A DNA stretch of 47,764 bases. It comes from Erysipelotrichaceae bacterium (GTDB taxonomy: Bacteria > Bacillota_I > Bacilli_A > RFN20 > CAG-826). Numbering within the stretch: the stretch's first letter is position 1; each line of letters starts with the position of its first letter. The notes beneath the pieces were generated by a model. That model was not told where the DNA came from, searched no databases, and saw only the letters and a list, made by a program, of their open reading frames with translations. The DNA lies in NCBI GenBank assembly GCA_015059185.1, contig SVAY01000012.1, forward strand, positions 1 to 47,764, given 5' to 3'. Of the stretch, positions 22,108-30,384 are shown piece by piece. A program made the translations under genes and the position numbers.

Positions 22108-24213
22108 ATGAAACTAGTTATCGTCGAATCTCCTGCTAAATGTACCACAATCCAAAAATACTTGGGTGAAGATTATTTAGTGAAGGCATCTTTAGGACAC
22201 ATCAGAGACCTTGCTACTACAGGTAAGGGTGGTTTAGGTGTGGACGTCGAACATGGCTTCGCGCCTACGTACGCGATTAATAAGGAAAAAATTAAAACTG
22301 TTTATGAATTAAAAGCGCTTGCAAAACAAGCCGATGAAGTGATTCTTGCAACCGACCCTGATAGAGAAGGAGAGGCTATTGCGTGGCATTTAGCAAACGT
22401 TTTAAACCTTGATCCAAATACTAACAAGAGATGGGAATTTCACGAGATTACTCGTGACTCCATTAAAGAAGCGATGTCTAAGCCTCGTACCATCGATATG
22501 AATTTAGTGGCTTCGCAAGAAACTAGACGTATCTTAGATAGAATTATTGGATTTAAATTATCTGCTTTATTAAATAGTAAGATTCATTCTAAGAGTGCAG
22601 GACGTGTCCAATCTGCTGCTTTAAAACTTATTAATGATCATGATGATGAAATAAAGAAGTTCGTTCCAGAAGAATATTGGAACATCTTAGTAAAGATTGC
22701 TTATGGCGATAAAGAATTTAATCTCACCTATTTAGGATTTGAAGGGAAAAAGAGTGATATCACTTCTAAAAAAGATGCCGATCAAATCTTAGAACAAATT
22801 GGTAAAGAGGTGACCGTTCTATCTATTGAAAAGAGCTATCGAGTGACTGAAAGTAAAGAACCTTTCACTACCTCAACCATGCAACAAGAAGCATTCTCTA
22901 AACTAAAGTTTAAAACAAAGAAAACTCAATATTTAGCACAAGGCTTATATGAAGGTCTTGAGATTGCAGGTGAGCACGTTGGTTTAATCACCTATATGCG
23001 TACTGACTCGACTAGATTATCTCCAGCTTTTATTGCCCATGCTTCTAACTACATCAAGAATACATATGGAGAAGAATACCTCGGACATGTCAAACAACTT
23101 CAAAAAGTTGGTCACATGCAAGACGCTCACGAAGCAATTCGTCCTACCGCTGACTTCCGTACACCTGAAAGTGTGAGAAAGTATCTTTCTCCAGATCAAT
23201 TTAGCTTATATAAACTTATCTATAATAGAACAATGGCCTCATTAATGAAGCCAAAGAAAGATGAAGTGACTAAAGTTATCTTTGATAGTCACGGACATCG
23301 TTTCCAACTTGAATTTGTCCGTAACATCTTTAAAGGTTATGAAATCGCTATAAAGGATAGTAATGATGAATATCATGGAGTGATTCCAACCTTTAACGAA
23401 AAAGAAACATATAAGATTTTAGAAAAGAGTGGAGAACAAAAATTCACTCAACCTCCTGCCCCATATACTGAAGCTAAACTTGTTAAGCTAATGGAAGAAG
23501 TAGGCATTGGTCGTCCTTCTACTTACGTTTCTACTATTGAAACACTTAAGTCACGTGCTTATATCAATAATAATGGTGGAGTGCTTACTGTCACTGAACA
23601 AGGTGATGTGACATGTGCAGTACTCGATAAATATTTCCCTGAAATCGTTAGTAGTAAATATACCGCCAAGATGGAAAATCAATTAGATTCCATCAAAGAT
23701 GGAAATAATTCACGTCTTAAGATTTTAGAATCTTTCTATAAACCATTTATCGAGGAGCTTGAAGTGGCAAAAGAAAAGATTTGGAAAACACCAAACGAAA
23801 CTACAGGCGAGCTCTGTCCTAAATGTGGCGCACCTTTAATCTATAAGGAAGGCAAGAATGGTCGCTTTGTTGGTTGCTCTAATTTCCCTAAGTGTGATTA
23901 TGTTAAAAAAGAGAAGAAAGAACTCGTCTATACAGGTAAGGATTGCCCAATATGCGGTAAGCCTATTGTAGAAAGAAAAGATCGTAGAGGCAATGTCTTC
24001 CATGCTTGTAGTGGTTATCCTAAATGTACTTATATCGATCAAACAGAAGTCAAAGTTCCAACAGCGGAATCAGTGAAAATCTGTCCTGAATGTGGAGGTA
24101 ACCTCATTCGTAAGAAAGGTAAATATTCATCTTTCTTAGGATGTAGCAACTTTCCTAAATGTAAGCACATGGAACGCATTGAAAGAAAAACGAGAAGCAA
24201 GAATGCTGCTTAA
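22108..24213 (+). CDS. topA: DNA topoisomerase I
   Basis: A 701-residue type IA topoisomerase relaxing negative supercoils. The Toprim domain starts MKLVIVESPAKC and holds the acidic triad ATDPDREGE (D83, D85, E87). The catalytic tyrosine is Y296 in LITYMRTDSTR. Three C-terminal Cys4 zinc ribbons follow (CPKCG..CSNFPKC, CPICG..CSGYPKC, CPECG..CSNFPKC; about 570-690), as in Firmicutes enzymes. There is no clear ribosome site and a very short leader. Confidence 0.98.
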   Translation: MKLVIVESPAKCTTIQKYLGEDYLVKASLGHIRDLATTGKGGLGVDVEHGFAPTYAINKEKIKTVYELKALAKQADEVILATDPDREGEAIAWHLANVLNLDPNTNKRWEFHEITRDSIKEAMSKPRTIDMNLVASQETRRILDRIIGFKLSALLNSKIHSKSAGRVQSAALKLINDHDDEIKKFVPEEYWNILVKIAYGDKEFNLTYLGFEGKKSDITSKKDADQILEQIGKEVTVLSIEKSYRVTESKEPFTTSTMQQEAFSKLKFKTKKTQYLAQGLYEGLEIAGEHVGLITYMRTDSTRLSPAFIAHASNYIKNTYGEEYLGHVKQLQKVGHMQDAHEAIRPTADFRTPESVRKYLSPDQFSLYKLIYNRTMASLMKPKKDEVTKVIFDSHGHRFQLEFVRNIFKGYEIAIKDSNDEYHGVIPTFNEKETYKILEKSGEQKFTQPPAPYTEAKLVKLMEEVGIGRPSTYVSTIETLKSRAYINNNGGVLTVTEQGDVTCAVLDKYFPEIVSSKYTAKMENQLDSIKDGNNSRLKILESFYKPFIEELEVAKEKIWKTPNETTGELCPKCGAPLIYKEGKNGRFVGCSNFPKCDYVKKEKKELVYTGKDCPICGKPIVERKDRRGNVFHACSGYPKCTYIDQTEVKVPTAESVKICPECGGNLIRKKGKYSSFLGCSNFPKCKHMERIERKTRSKNAA

Positions 24214-24223
24214 CAAAGTTAAT

Positions 24224-24252
24224 TTGAAGAAATAATCCGTTATTGCTATCAT
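24224..24252 (+). promoter_or_regulatory. Promoter of the xerC-like gene, predicted leaderless
   Basis: TTGAAG (24224-24229), exactly 17 bases, TATCAT (24247-24252). The canonical +1 position falls on base 24259, the first base of the GTG start codon. Confidence 0.6.
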
Positions 24253-24258
24253 AAAAAC

Positions 24259-25158
24259 GTGAATAAACAATTAGCGGATTTTTTATTTAATTTACAAACG
24301 GATAGAAATTACTCTTCTAAGACCGTGGAGTCTTATCAAAGAGATATAGAGAAATTCTATCGTTTTCTTCTTGAAGAAGATATTAAAGCGGATGATGTTG
24401 ATCAAATAGTGATTCGTAACTTCTTAACAAAAGAATTGATGTCTAATGTTAGTAAAAGAAGTTGTAAAAGAAGATTATGTGCTTTAAAGCACTTCTATCA
24501 ATATCTACTTAAAACTAATCAAATTGATAATAACCCATTTAACTATGTTAAAGCACCGAAAATTGAAAAGAAATATCCGCATATTTTATATAGCAACCAA
24601 GTGGAAGAATTACTTGAAGCAAACAAACATCGAACAGATCATCTTAAGGATAGAGATCAAGCAATATTAGAACTTTTATATTATTCTGGAGTGCGTGCTA
24701 GTGAACTCGTGAACATTAAGTTAAGTGATATCAATATCCGTAGTCGTATGGCGAGAATTTTGGGTAAAGGGAACAAAGAAAGAATCGTTCCGTTTACTGA
24801 TACATGTGCTTTAACGTTAGACAAATATGTAAAAGAAGTGCGACCAGGGCTAGCAAAGAAAAATGAACAGATTTCAATCTATTTATTTTTAAACGATCGA
24901 GGGAATAAACTAACGACTAGAGGATTAGAATACATTCTTAATAATGTAGAAGAGAAAACTGGTCTTAATCTAGGCTTACATCCGCACTTACTAAGACATA
25001 CATTTGCCACCCACCTATTAGAGAATGGAGCGGACCTCCGTGTTATCCAAGAACTATTAGGTCATGAATCTATCAATGCGACGCAGGTCTATACTCACGT
25101 CTCTGAAGAAGGGATGAAGAAAGAATATTTATCCGCTCACCCAAGAGCGAAAAAGTAA
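24259..25158 (+). CDS. xerC: Tyrosine recombinase XerC-like
   Basis: A 299-residue site-specific recombinase of the Xer type that resolves chromosome dimers at dif. An N-terminal SAM-like core-binding domain (1-85) and a catalytic domain are present with R146 (GVRASEL), the lysine in GKGNKERIVP, H243-R246 (HLLRH), the GHESI histidine and nucleophile Y278 (VYTHV). All catalytic residues are intact. The position after topA matches xerC in Firmicutes, though motifs alone do not separate XerC from XerD. The start is GTG with no ribosome site; the promoter places the transcript start at that GTG. Confidence 0.9.
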   Translation: MNKQLADFLFNLQTDRNYSSKTVESYQRDIEKFYRFLLEEDIKADDVDQIVIRNFLTKELMSNVSKRSCKRRLCALKHFYQYLLKTNQIDNNPFNYVKAPKIEKKYPHILYSNQVEELLEANKHRTDHLKDRDQAILELLYYSGVRASELVNIKLSDINIRSRMARILGKGNKERIVPFTDTCALTLDKYVKEVRPGLAKKNEQISIYLFLNDRGNKLTTRGLEYILNNVEEKTGLNLGLHPHLLRHTFATHLLENGADLRVIQELLGHESINATQVYTHVSEEGMKKEYLSAHPRAKK

Positions 25159-25186
25159 AATAATCCCTATATTCATAAATATATGG

Positions 25187-25215
25187 TTGTCTAACAACTT
25201 TCTTTTTGTTAGAAT
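25187..25215 (+). promoter_or_regulatory. rpsB promoter overlapping an inverted repeat
   Basis: TTGTCT (25187-25192), 17 bases, TAGAAT (25210-25215). The inverted repeat CTAACAA (25191-25197) / TTGTTAG (25206-25212) fills the spacer and touches both boxes, the layout of a repressor operator. Confidence 0.6.
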
Positions 25216-25221
25216 AATTTG

Positions 25222-25339
25222 GCTCTATAAGGATTATAGAGTAATACACACATTATGGATTCGATACCGTTGTACTGGGTTATGCCAGGGGCTATCGTTA
25301 GAAGTAATGGAGGAAGAAACATAAGAAAGGAGCCAAAAA
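25222..25339 (+). promoter_or_regulatory. Structured leader of rpsB
   Basis: About 118 untranslated bases. A perfect 8-bp hairpin CTCTATAA-GGA-TTATAGAG (25223-25241) stands at the very 5' end. Then CGATA/TATCG encloses an inner CTGG/CCAG hairpin (about 25262-25301). The ribosome site is GAAAGGAGCC. S2 operons are autoregulated in other bacteria; this particular fold is not one I recognise. Confidence 0.5.
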
Positions 25340-26422
25340 ATGGCTGAAGAAAAGAAAGAAGAATTGGTTCAAGAAACTGCTGAACCAGCTGCTCCAAGCA
25401 TGGACGCAGTCGTGCATGATCCAGATGCACCAGTAATTACAATGAGAAAGCTCTTAGAAGCTGGCTCACACTTTGGACACCAAACCCGTAGATGGAATCC
25501 AAAGATGAAAAAATACATCTATGGCGCTCGTAACGGTGTCTACATCATCGACTTAGCAAAGACCGTTGATTGCATCGCTCTTGCATACGTCAAGATGAAA
25601 GAAATCGTTGATAATGGTGGTAAGGTATTATTCGTTGGTACTAAAGAACAATGCCGTGAAACCGTTGAACAAGAAGCTTTAAGAAGTGGTAGCTTCTACA
25701 TCACCAACCGTTGGTTAGGTGGTACATTAACCAACTTCAAAACCATTCAAGGTCGTATCAGATTCTTAAAAGAACTCGATAGACGTGAAGAAGAAGGCGA
25801 ATTAGATTTATTACCAAAGACTGAAGCTGCTACTTTAAGAAAAGAAAGAGAAAAATTAACAAAGAACTTAAACGGTATTAAGGAAATGAGAAAAACTCCT
25901 AATGCCTTATTCGTTGTTGATCCACGTGTTGAACATAACGCAGTTGCCGAAGCTAGAAAATTAAATATCCCAGTGTTTGGTATCATTGATACAAACTGTG
26001 ATCCAGACCTCGTTGACTTCCCAATCCCAGCTAACGATGACGCAATTAGAAGTGTTGCTCTTATCGTTGCCTGTATTGCTGATGCTATCGTCGAAAGCAA
26101 AGGTGGACTTCCAGTCGTTGCATTCTCTAAAGACGAAGGCGAAGCTATCACCATGAAAGAAGTCATCAAACAAACAGATAAAGAAAACGCTGAAAAATTA
26201 GCAAGAATCAGAGCAGAAAGAGCGGCTAGACAAGCTCAATATCAAAGAGAACAAGAATTAAGAGCTGCTTCTCAAGACAAAGCTCACGCTGTTGCTGAAG
26301 AAGAAAAAGAACTCAAAGCTGAAAAGGCTGAAAAGGCTGAAAAACCAGCTGAAGCAAAGAAACCAGCTGCTAAAAAACCAGCTAAAAAACCAGTAGAAAA
26401 GAAAGAAGAAGGTGCTGAATAA
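25340..26422 (+). CDS. rpsB: 30S ribosomal protein S2 with long N- and C-terminal extensions
   Basis: 360 residues against about 230-260 usual for S2. The core (about 33-265) has [42 protein letters not shown] and the [23 protein letters not shown] segment. An acidic 32-residue N-terminal extension ([16 protein letters not shown]) and a roughly 90-residue charged C-terminal tail flank it. The tail shifts from a helical Arg/Gln/Glu stretch to Lys/Ala/Pro repeats ([20 protein letters not shown]). It is co-transcribed with tsf, whose ATG overlaps the rpsB stop (TAATG). Confidence 0.96.
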   Translation: MAEEKKEELVQETAEPAAPSMDAVVHDPDAPVITMRKLLEAGSHFGHQTRRWNPKMKKYIYGARNGVYIIDLAKTVDCIALAYVKMKEIVDNGGKVLFVGTKEQCRETVEQEALRSGSFYITNRWLGGTLTNFKTIQGRIRFLKELDRREEEGELDLLPKTEAATLRKEREKLTKNLNGIKEMRKTPNALFVVDPRVEHNAVAEARKLNIPVFGIIDTNCDPDLVDFPIPANDDAIRSVALIVACIADAIVESKGGLPVVAFSKDEGEAITMKEVIKQTDKENAEKLARIRAERAARQAQYQREQELRAASQDKAHAVAEEEKELKAEKAEKAEKPAEAKKPAAKKPAKKPVEKKEEGAE

Positions 26423-27294
26423 TGGCCTTAATCGATTTAATTAAAGTACTCCGTGATCGTACAGGTGCTGGTCTTATGGACTGTAAGGCTGCCTTACTCG
26501 CTAACGGAGAAGATGTTGAAAAAGCCGCTGACTGGCTTAGAGAAAAAGGCTTAGCTAAAGCTGCTAAGAAAGCTTCTAGAATCGCTGCTGAAGGTTTAGC
26601 ATTAACCAAGGTTTGTGATAAATGCGGTAAAACAGTTATTGTTGAAGTTAACTGTGAAACCGACTTCGTTGCTAAGGGTGATGATTTCCACGCTTTAGTG
26701 GATAACGTTGCCGGCGTCATCATGAAGAATGATTGTAAAGACGTTGAAGAAGCTAAGAACTTAACAAGTGACTTATTCGCTGATGCAACTGTTAAGATGG
26801 GTGAAAAATTCGATTTAAGAAGATTTGCCATCCTCAATAAAGAAGAAGGCACTGTCTTAAGCAGCTACATCCATATGGGTGGTAAGATCGCTGTTGTTGT
26901 TAAACTCAATGGTGGTACAGAAGAATTAGCAAAGCAAATTGCTATGCACGTTGCTGCAAATAATCCTGCTTATATTTCTCTTAAGGATGTTCCAGCTGAT
27001 GCTATTGAACACGAAAGAGGCATTCAACTTGAAGCTGCTAAACAAGATCCAAAACTCTCTAGCAAACCAGTTGAATTCTTAAATAAAATCTTAGATGGTA
27101 AGATTAATAAGTACTTCTCTGAACAATGCTTATTAGCTCAACCATTCTTAATGGATGACTCCAAGACTGTTGAAGCTGTCTTAAAGGCTGCTAACGCTTC
27201 CATCAATACATTCGTCAGATACGCTGTCGGTGAAGGTATTGAAAAAAGAGTCGATGATTTCGCTAGCGAAGTCATGAAAGAAGTTAATAAATAA
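26422..27294 (+). CDS. tsf: Elongation factor Ts
   Basis: A 290-residue nucleotide exchange factor for EF-Tu. N-terminal UBA-like domain RTGAGLMDCKAALLANGEDV, then the signature VEVNCETDFVAKGDDF and a single core domain. A CDKCGKT insert just before the signature gives a CxxC pair that is not usual in the family and may bind a metal. It is translationally coupled to rpsB and ends at a strong terminator. Confidence 0.97.
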   Translation: MALIDLIKVLRDRTGAGLMDCKAALLANGEDVEKAADWLREKGLAKAAKKASRIAAEGLALTKVCDKCGKTVIVEVNCETDFVAKGDDFHALVDNVAGVIMKNDCKDVEEAKNLTSDLFADATVKMGEKFDLRRFAILNKEEGTVLSSYIHMGGKIAVVVKLNGGTEELAKQIAMHVAANNPAYISLKDVPADAIEHERGIQLEAAKQDPKLSSKPVEFLNKILDGKINKYFSEQCLLAQPFLMDDSKTVEAVLKAANASINTFVRYAVGEGIEKRVDDFASEVMKEVNK

Positions 27295-27307
27295 TTAATG
27301 CTTTACG

Positions 27308-27333
27308 AGGAACTCATTTTGAGTTCCTTTTTA
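27308..27333 (+). terminator. Intrinsic terminator of rpsB-tsf
   Basis: AGGAACTC/GAGTTCCT stem (27308-27328) with a 5-base loop and a TTTTTATT tail. Confidence 0.9.
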
Positions 27334-27350
27334 TTATTTAGGAGGTTTAT

Positions 27351-28067
27351 ATGTATCATCGTATATTGCTCAAACTTAGTGGTGAAGCACTTAAAGATGA
27401 TAATGGTGCAGTAATCTTTTCAGAAAAGAATTTCTTAGAGATGGCGAAAGCCATTAAAGCCTTACATGAAAATGGTACCCAAATTGGTATCGTTATCGGT
27501 GGAGGAAATATCTGGAGAGGAAAACTTGCTGAAACTTTATCTTTAGAAAGAGTACCAGCTGACTTTATGGGAATGCTCGGAACAGTGATTAACTGTGTCT
27601 CTATGGCTAGCGCCCTTCATAATATGGGTGTTAAAGCTACAGTATATAGCGCATTAGGCGATTTACCTGATGGAGTTGCGAAAATGTATGATAAAGAAAA
27701 GGCAATTAAATCCATGGAAAACGGCGAAGTAGTATTCTTTGCTGGAGGAACAGGTAAACCATATTTCTCAACGGATACAGCCGCAGCAATTCGCGCTTTA
27801 GAAACTGGTTGTGAAGCTATCTTAATGGCGAAGCACGGAGTAGATGGTGTTTACGATAAAGATCCTCTTAAATATAGTGACGCCAAATTCTTTAAAGATA
27901 TCACTTATCAACAAGTTTTAGATTTAAAGTTAGGTGTTATGGATTTAAGTGCTGTAGAATTAATTAAAGATACAGATTTACAAATTAGAGTCTTCTCAAT
28001 GCAAGATGCTTCTAACGTTATCCGCGTTAGTAATGGAGAAGATATCGGTACAACCGTAAGGAGATAA
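27351..28067 (+). CDS. pyrH: Uridylate kinase
   Basis: A 238-residue amino-acid-kinase-fold UMP kinase, hexameric in relatives and regulated by GTP and UTP. LLKLSGEALKDDNG, IVIGGGNIWRG, ADFMGMLGTVIN and FAGGTGKPYFSTDTAAA are diagnostic. AGGAGGTT stands 6 bases before the ATG. It follows the tsf terminator and is coupled to frr (5-base gap), the conserved Firmicutes order. Confidence 0.97.
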   Translation: MYHRILLKLSGEALKDDNGAVIFSEKNFLEMAKAIKALHENGTQIGIVIGGGNIWRGKLAETLSLERVPADFMGMLGTVINCVSMASALHNMGVKATVYSALGDLPDGVAKMYDKEKAIKSMENGEVVFFAGGTGKPYFSTDTAAAIRALETGCEAILMAKHGVDGVYDKDPLKYSDAKFFKDITYQQVLDLKLGVMDLSAVELIKDTDLQIRVFSMQDASNVIRVSNGEDIGTTVRR

Positions 28068-28072
28068 TTAAT

Positions 28073-28618
28073 ATGGATGAAATGACTTTAGAAGCCCAAG
28101 GCAAAATGAATAAAGCAATTGAAGCTTTACATGGTAGTTTATCTACTTTAAGAACTGGTAGAGCCAGTGCAGCAATGCTTAACGGCATTGAAGTTGATTA
28201 TTATGGATGCCCAACTCCTATCAACCAAATTAGCTCAATCTCTGTACCAGAACCAAGACAATTATTAATCAAACCATTTGATAAGAACGATGTGAAAGCT
28301 GTTATTGCTGCTATCGCAGTGAGTGACTTAGGTATCAATCCTATTAATGAAGGCGATAAAGTAAGACTCAATATTCCTCCTCTCACCGAAGATAGAAGAA
28401 GAGAAATTACTAAACAAGCACGTAAATATGGTGAAGATTGTAAGATTGCCATTCGTAACGTTCGTAGAGACTATATGGATCTTGTAAAAATCGATGATAC
28501 GATGAGTGAAGACTATCAAAAACGTGTTGAAGAAGAGATTCAAAAAGTCACTGATGAAGCGGTCAAAAATGTTGATGTTGTGGTCGCTGAAAAAGAAAAA
28601 GAATTAATGTCTATCTAA
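28073..28618 (+). CDS. frr: Ribosome recycling factor
   Basis: A 181-residue factor that, with EF-G, splits post-termination ribosomes. The three-helix bundle and the segments LSTLRTGRASAAML, VPEPRQLLIKPFDKN and LTEDRRREITKQARKYGEDCKIAIRNVRRD are typical. AAGGAGAT precedes the ATG. It ends the pyrH-frr unit at a bidirectional terminator shared with degV. Confidence 0.97.
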   Translation: MDEMTLEAQGKMNKAIEALHGSLSTLRTGRASAAMLNGIEVDYYGCPTPINQISSISVPEPRQLLIKPFDKNDVKAVIAAIAVSDLGINPINEGDKVRLNIPPLTEDRRREITKQARKYGEDCKIAIRNVRRDYMDLVKIDDTMSEDYQKRVEEEIQKVTDEAVKNVDVVVAEKEKELMSI

Positions 28619-28636
28619 CTTATAGTTAGGATATAG

Positions 28637-28668
28637 AAAAGAGAGGTTTAATACCTCTCTTTTTGTTT
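28637..28668. terminator. Bidirectional terminator between frr and degV
   Basis: AGAGAGGT/ACCTCTCT stem (28640-28660) with a T-run on the plus side and TTTTC on the minus side, so it can end both convergent transcripts. Confidence 0.88.
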
Positions 28669-28679
28669 ATAATTTTGTC

Positions 28680-29570
28680 TTATTTAGTTTGACCTTTTTT
28701 AGCAAGGTAGAAAACCGCTAAAGAGCCAGGTCCAATATGAGCACCACTTACTAAATCATAATAATAGATTTCAATATTATTAGTGATGCCTCCATCGATC
28801 AATAATTGTTTAAATGCTTCTGCATCTTCTAAAACATTACAGTGGGTAATATAAATAGTATGAGGAACTTTCTTATCAATCTTTTCGATAACAGTATTCG
28901 CTAATTTCTTCATTGCATTAGCTTTACCAATAGCGGTGGTTAATAAAGCAATCTTACTTTCATCATTATGTTTAAGAAGCACTTTAATCTTTAAGAAGTT
29001 TACAAACTTCGCTAACGCTTTAGAAGCTCTACCAGTTTTGATTAAATATTTCACATTTCCAACAGTGAAATCGCTTCTCACTGATAATTTATATTTTTCA
29101 GCTTCATCAACAACTTCTTTAAACGATTTACCTTGTTTAATAAGTTCATCAGCGTGGATGACTTGCATACCTTCGCCTAAACCTGCTGTCATTGTATCAA
29201 TGACATAGACCATTTCTTTTCCGTATTTCTCATTGATTTCATTCATTGCCATTAAAGCAGAATTATAGGTACCAGAGATACCTTTTGCCATGGTGAAACA
29301 AATGACTTCGTTGCCTTGAGATACTTCCGCTTCAAATGCATCGATATATTCTTGAGGATTAACTAAAGTGGTCTTGGCCATTTCGCCTTGATCCATCATT
29401 TCATAATAATGTTTTGAAAACTCTTCAACATCGAGATCATCATCGTAACAGTTATATTCTTTGTTACCGATGTTGACTTTGACATTCATCACTTTGACAT
29501 CGAGATTTTTATCTTTAACGATTGACTTAAAAAGGTTACTAACCGCATCACAAATAATTTTTATTGCCAT
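28680..29570 (-). CDS. DegV-family fatty-acid-binding protein (FakB type)
   Basis: A 296-residue protein that in this family holds a fatty acid for phosphorylation by FakA. Motifs: IICDAVSNL (usually DSTADL), AKTTLVNPQEY, MAKGISGTYNSA and the fatty-acid carboxylate site SGAHIGPGSLAVFY. The start at 29570 (MAIKIICD) is preferred over a TTG 30 bases upstream. There is no ribosome site, and a TACAAT -10 box predicts a leader of about 3 bases. It is divergent from uppS and inserted against the direction of the frr-uppS-cdsA cluster. FakA is at 2.7 kb in this window, so both halves of a fatty acid kinase are present. Confidence 0.92.
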   Translation of the reverse strand: MAIKIICDAVSNLFKSIVKDKNLDVKVMNVKVNIGNKEYNCYDDDLDVEEFSKHYYEMMDQGEMAKTTLVNPQEYIDAFEAEVSQGNEVICFTMAKGISGTYNSALMAMNEINEKYGKEMVYVIDTMTAGLGEGMQVIHADELIKQGKSFKEVVDEAEKYKLSVRSDFTVGNVKYLIKTGRASKALAKFVNFLKIKVLLKHNDESKIALLTTAIGKANAMKKLANTVIEKIDKKVPHTIYITHCNVLEDAEAFKQLLIDGGITNNIEIYYYDLVSGAHIGPGSLAVFYLAKKGQTK

Positions 29571-29670
29571 ACATGTGATATTGTATAACAAATGTAACAA
29601 AAATGCATTCTTTGAAATAAACTCTTTATTTCTTTTTTACGTGCGCACTTAGGTATATACTTATGCATAT

Positions 29671-30384
29671 ATGGGTAAAAATAATAAACTAGTGCATGTT
29701 GCCTTCATTATGGATGGGAATGGTAGATGGGCGAAAGCTCGTGGTTTGCCACGTACCAAAGGCCATAAGGCTGGATGTGATCGTATTACAGAAATCTATG
29801 AAGAATGTTTAGCCCAGGATATCAAAGTGATGTCCTTATATGCTTTTTCGACTGAAAACTGGAATCGTCCTAAACAAGAAATCAGTTTATTATTCCGTTA
29901 TTTAGATGTCTTCTTTAAACGTGAAATTAACCGCATGATTAAAGATGGCTCACGTATTATCGTCAGCGGAGATATTTCTCGTCTACCTGAAAAAACTCAA
30001 AAGACCGTCTTAGACGCGATAGATAGAACTAAAGATTGTCAGAACTTTACATTTAATATCTGTTTAAATTATGGTGGTAGATTTGAGATTGTTAGGGCAA
30101 CGAAGTTATTTGCTCAAGATGTGCTTAACGGTAAAGACATTAATTCCTTAACGGAAGATAGTTTTAATGACTACTTATATACGAAAGGATTACCTCCAGT
30201 TGATCTATTAATTAGAACGAGTGGAGAACAACGTACAAGCAATTATCTCCCGTATCAACTAGTTTATGCAGAGATGCTTTTCCCGTTAACACCGTGGCCG
30301 GATTTCACAAAAGAAGAATTTAGAAAATGTATTGATTTATATAATAAAAGAGACAGAAGGTTTGGAGGGATAAAAGATGAGTGA
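29671..30384 (+). CDS. uppS: Undecaprenyl diphosphate synthase (isoprenyl transferase)
   Basis: A 237-residue cis-prenyltransferase making the lipid carrier for peptidoglycan. FIMDGNGRWAKARGLPRTKGH holds the catalytic Asp; YAFSTENW and RTSGEQRTSNYL complete the site. The ATG has no ribosome site, and TATACT (29656-29661) places the start about 3 bases before it. The stop is TGA, overlapping the cdsA start region by 8 bases. It heads the uppS-cdsA-dxr-rseP-polC run. Confidence 0.96.
   Translation: MGKNNKLVHVAFIMDGNGRWAKARGLPRTKGHKAGCDRITEIYEECLAQDIKVMSLYAFSTENWNRPKQEISLLFRYLDVFFKREINRMIKDGSRIIVSGDISRLPEKTQKTVLDAIDRTKDCQNFTFNICLNYGGRFEIVRATKLFAQDVLNGKDINSLTEDSFNDYLYTKGLPPVDLLIRTSGEQRTSNYLPYQLVYAEMLFPLTPWPDFTKEEFRKCIDLYNKRDRRFGGIKDE

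Noticed and set aside
24259..25158. Phage integrase
   Set aside because: Length, residues and position after topA fit the housekeeping Xer recombinase; no phage genes or attachment sites are nearby.
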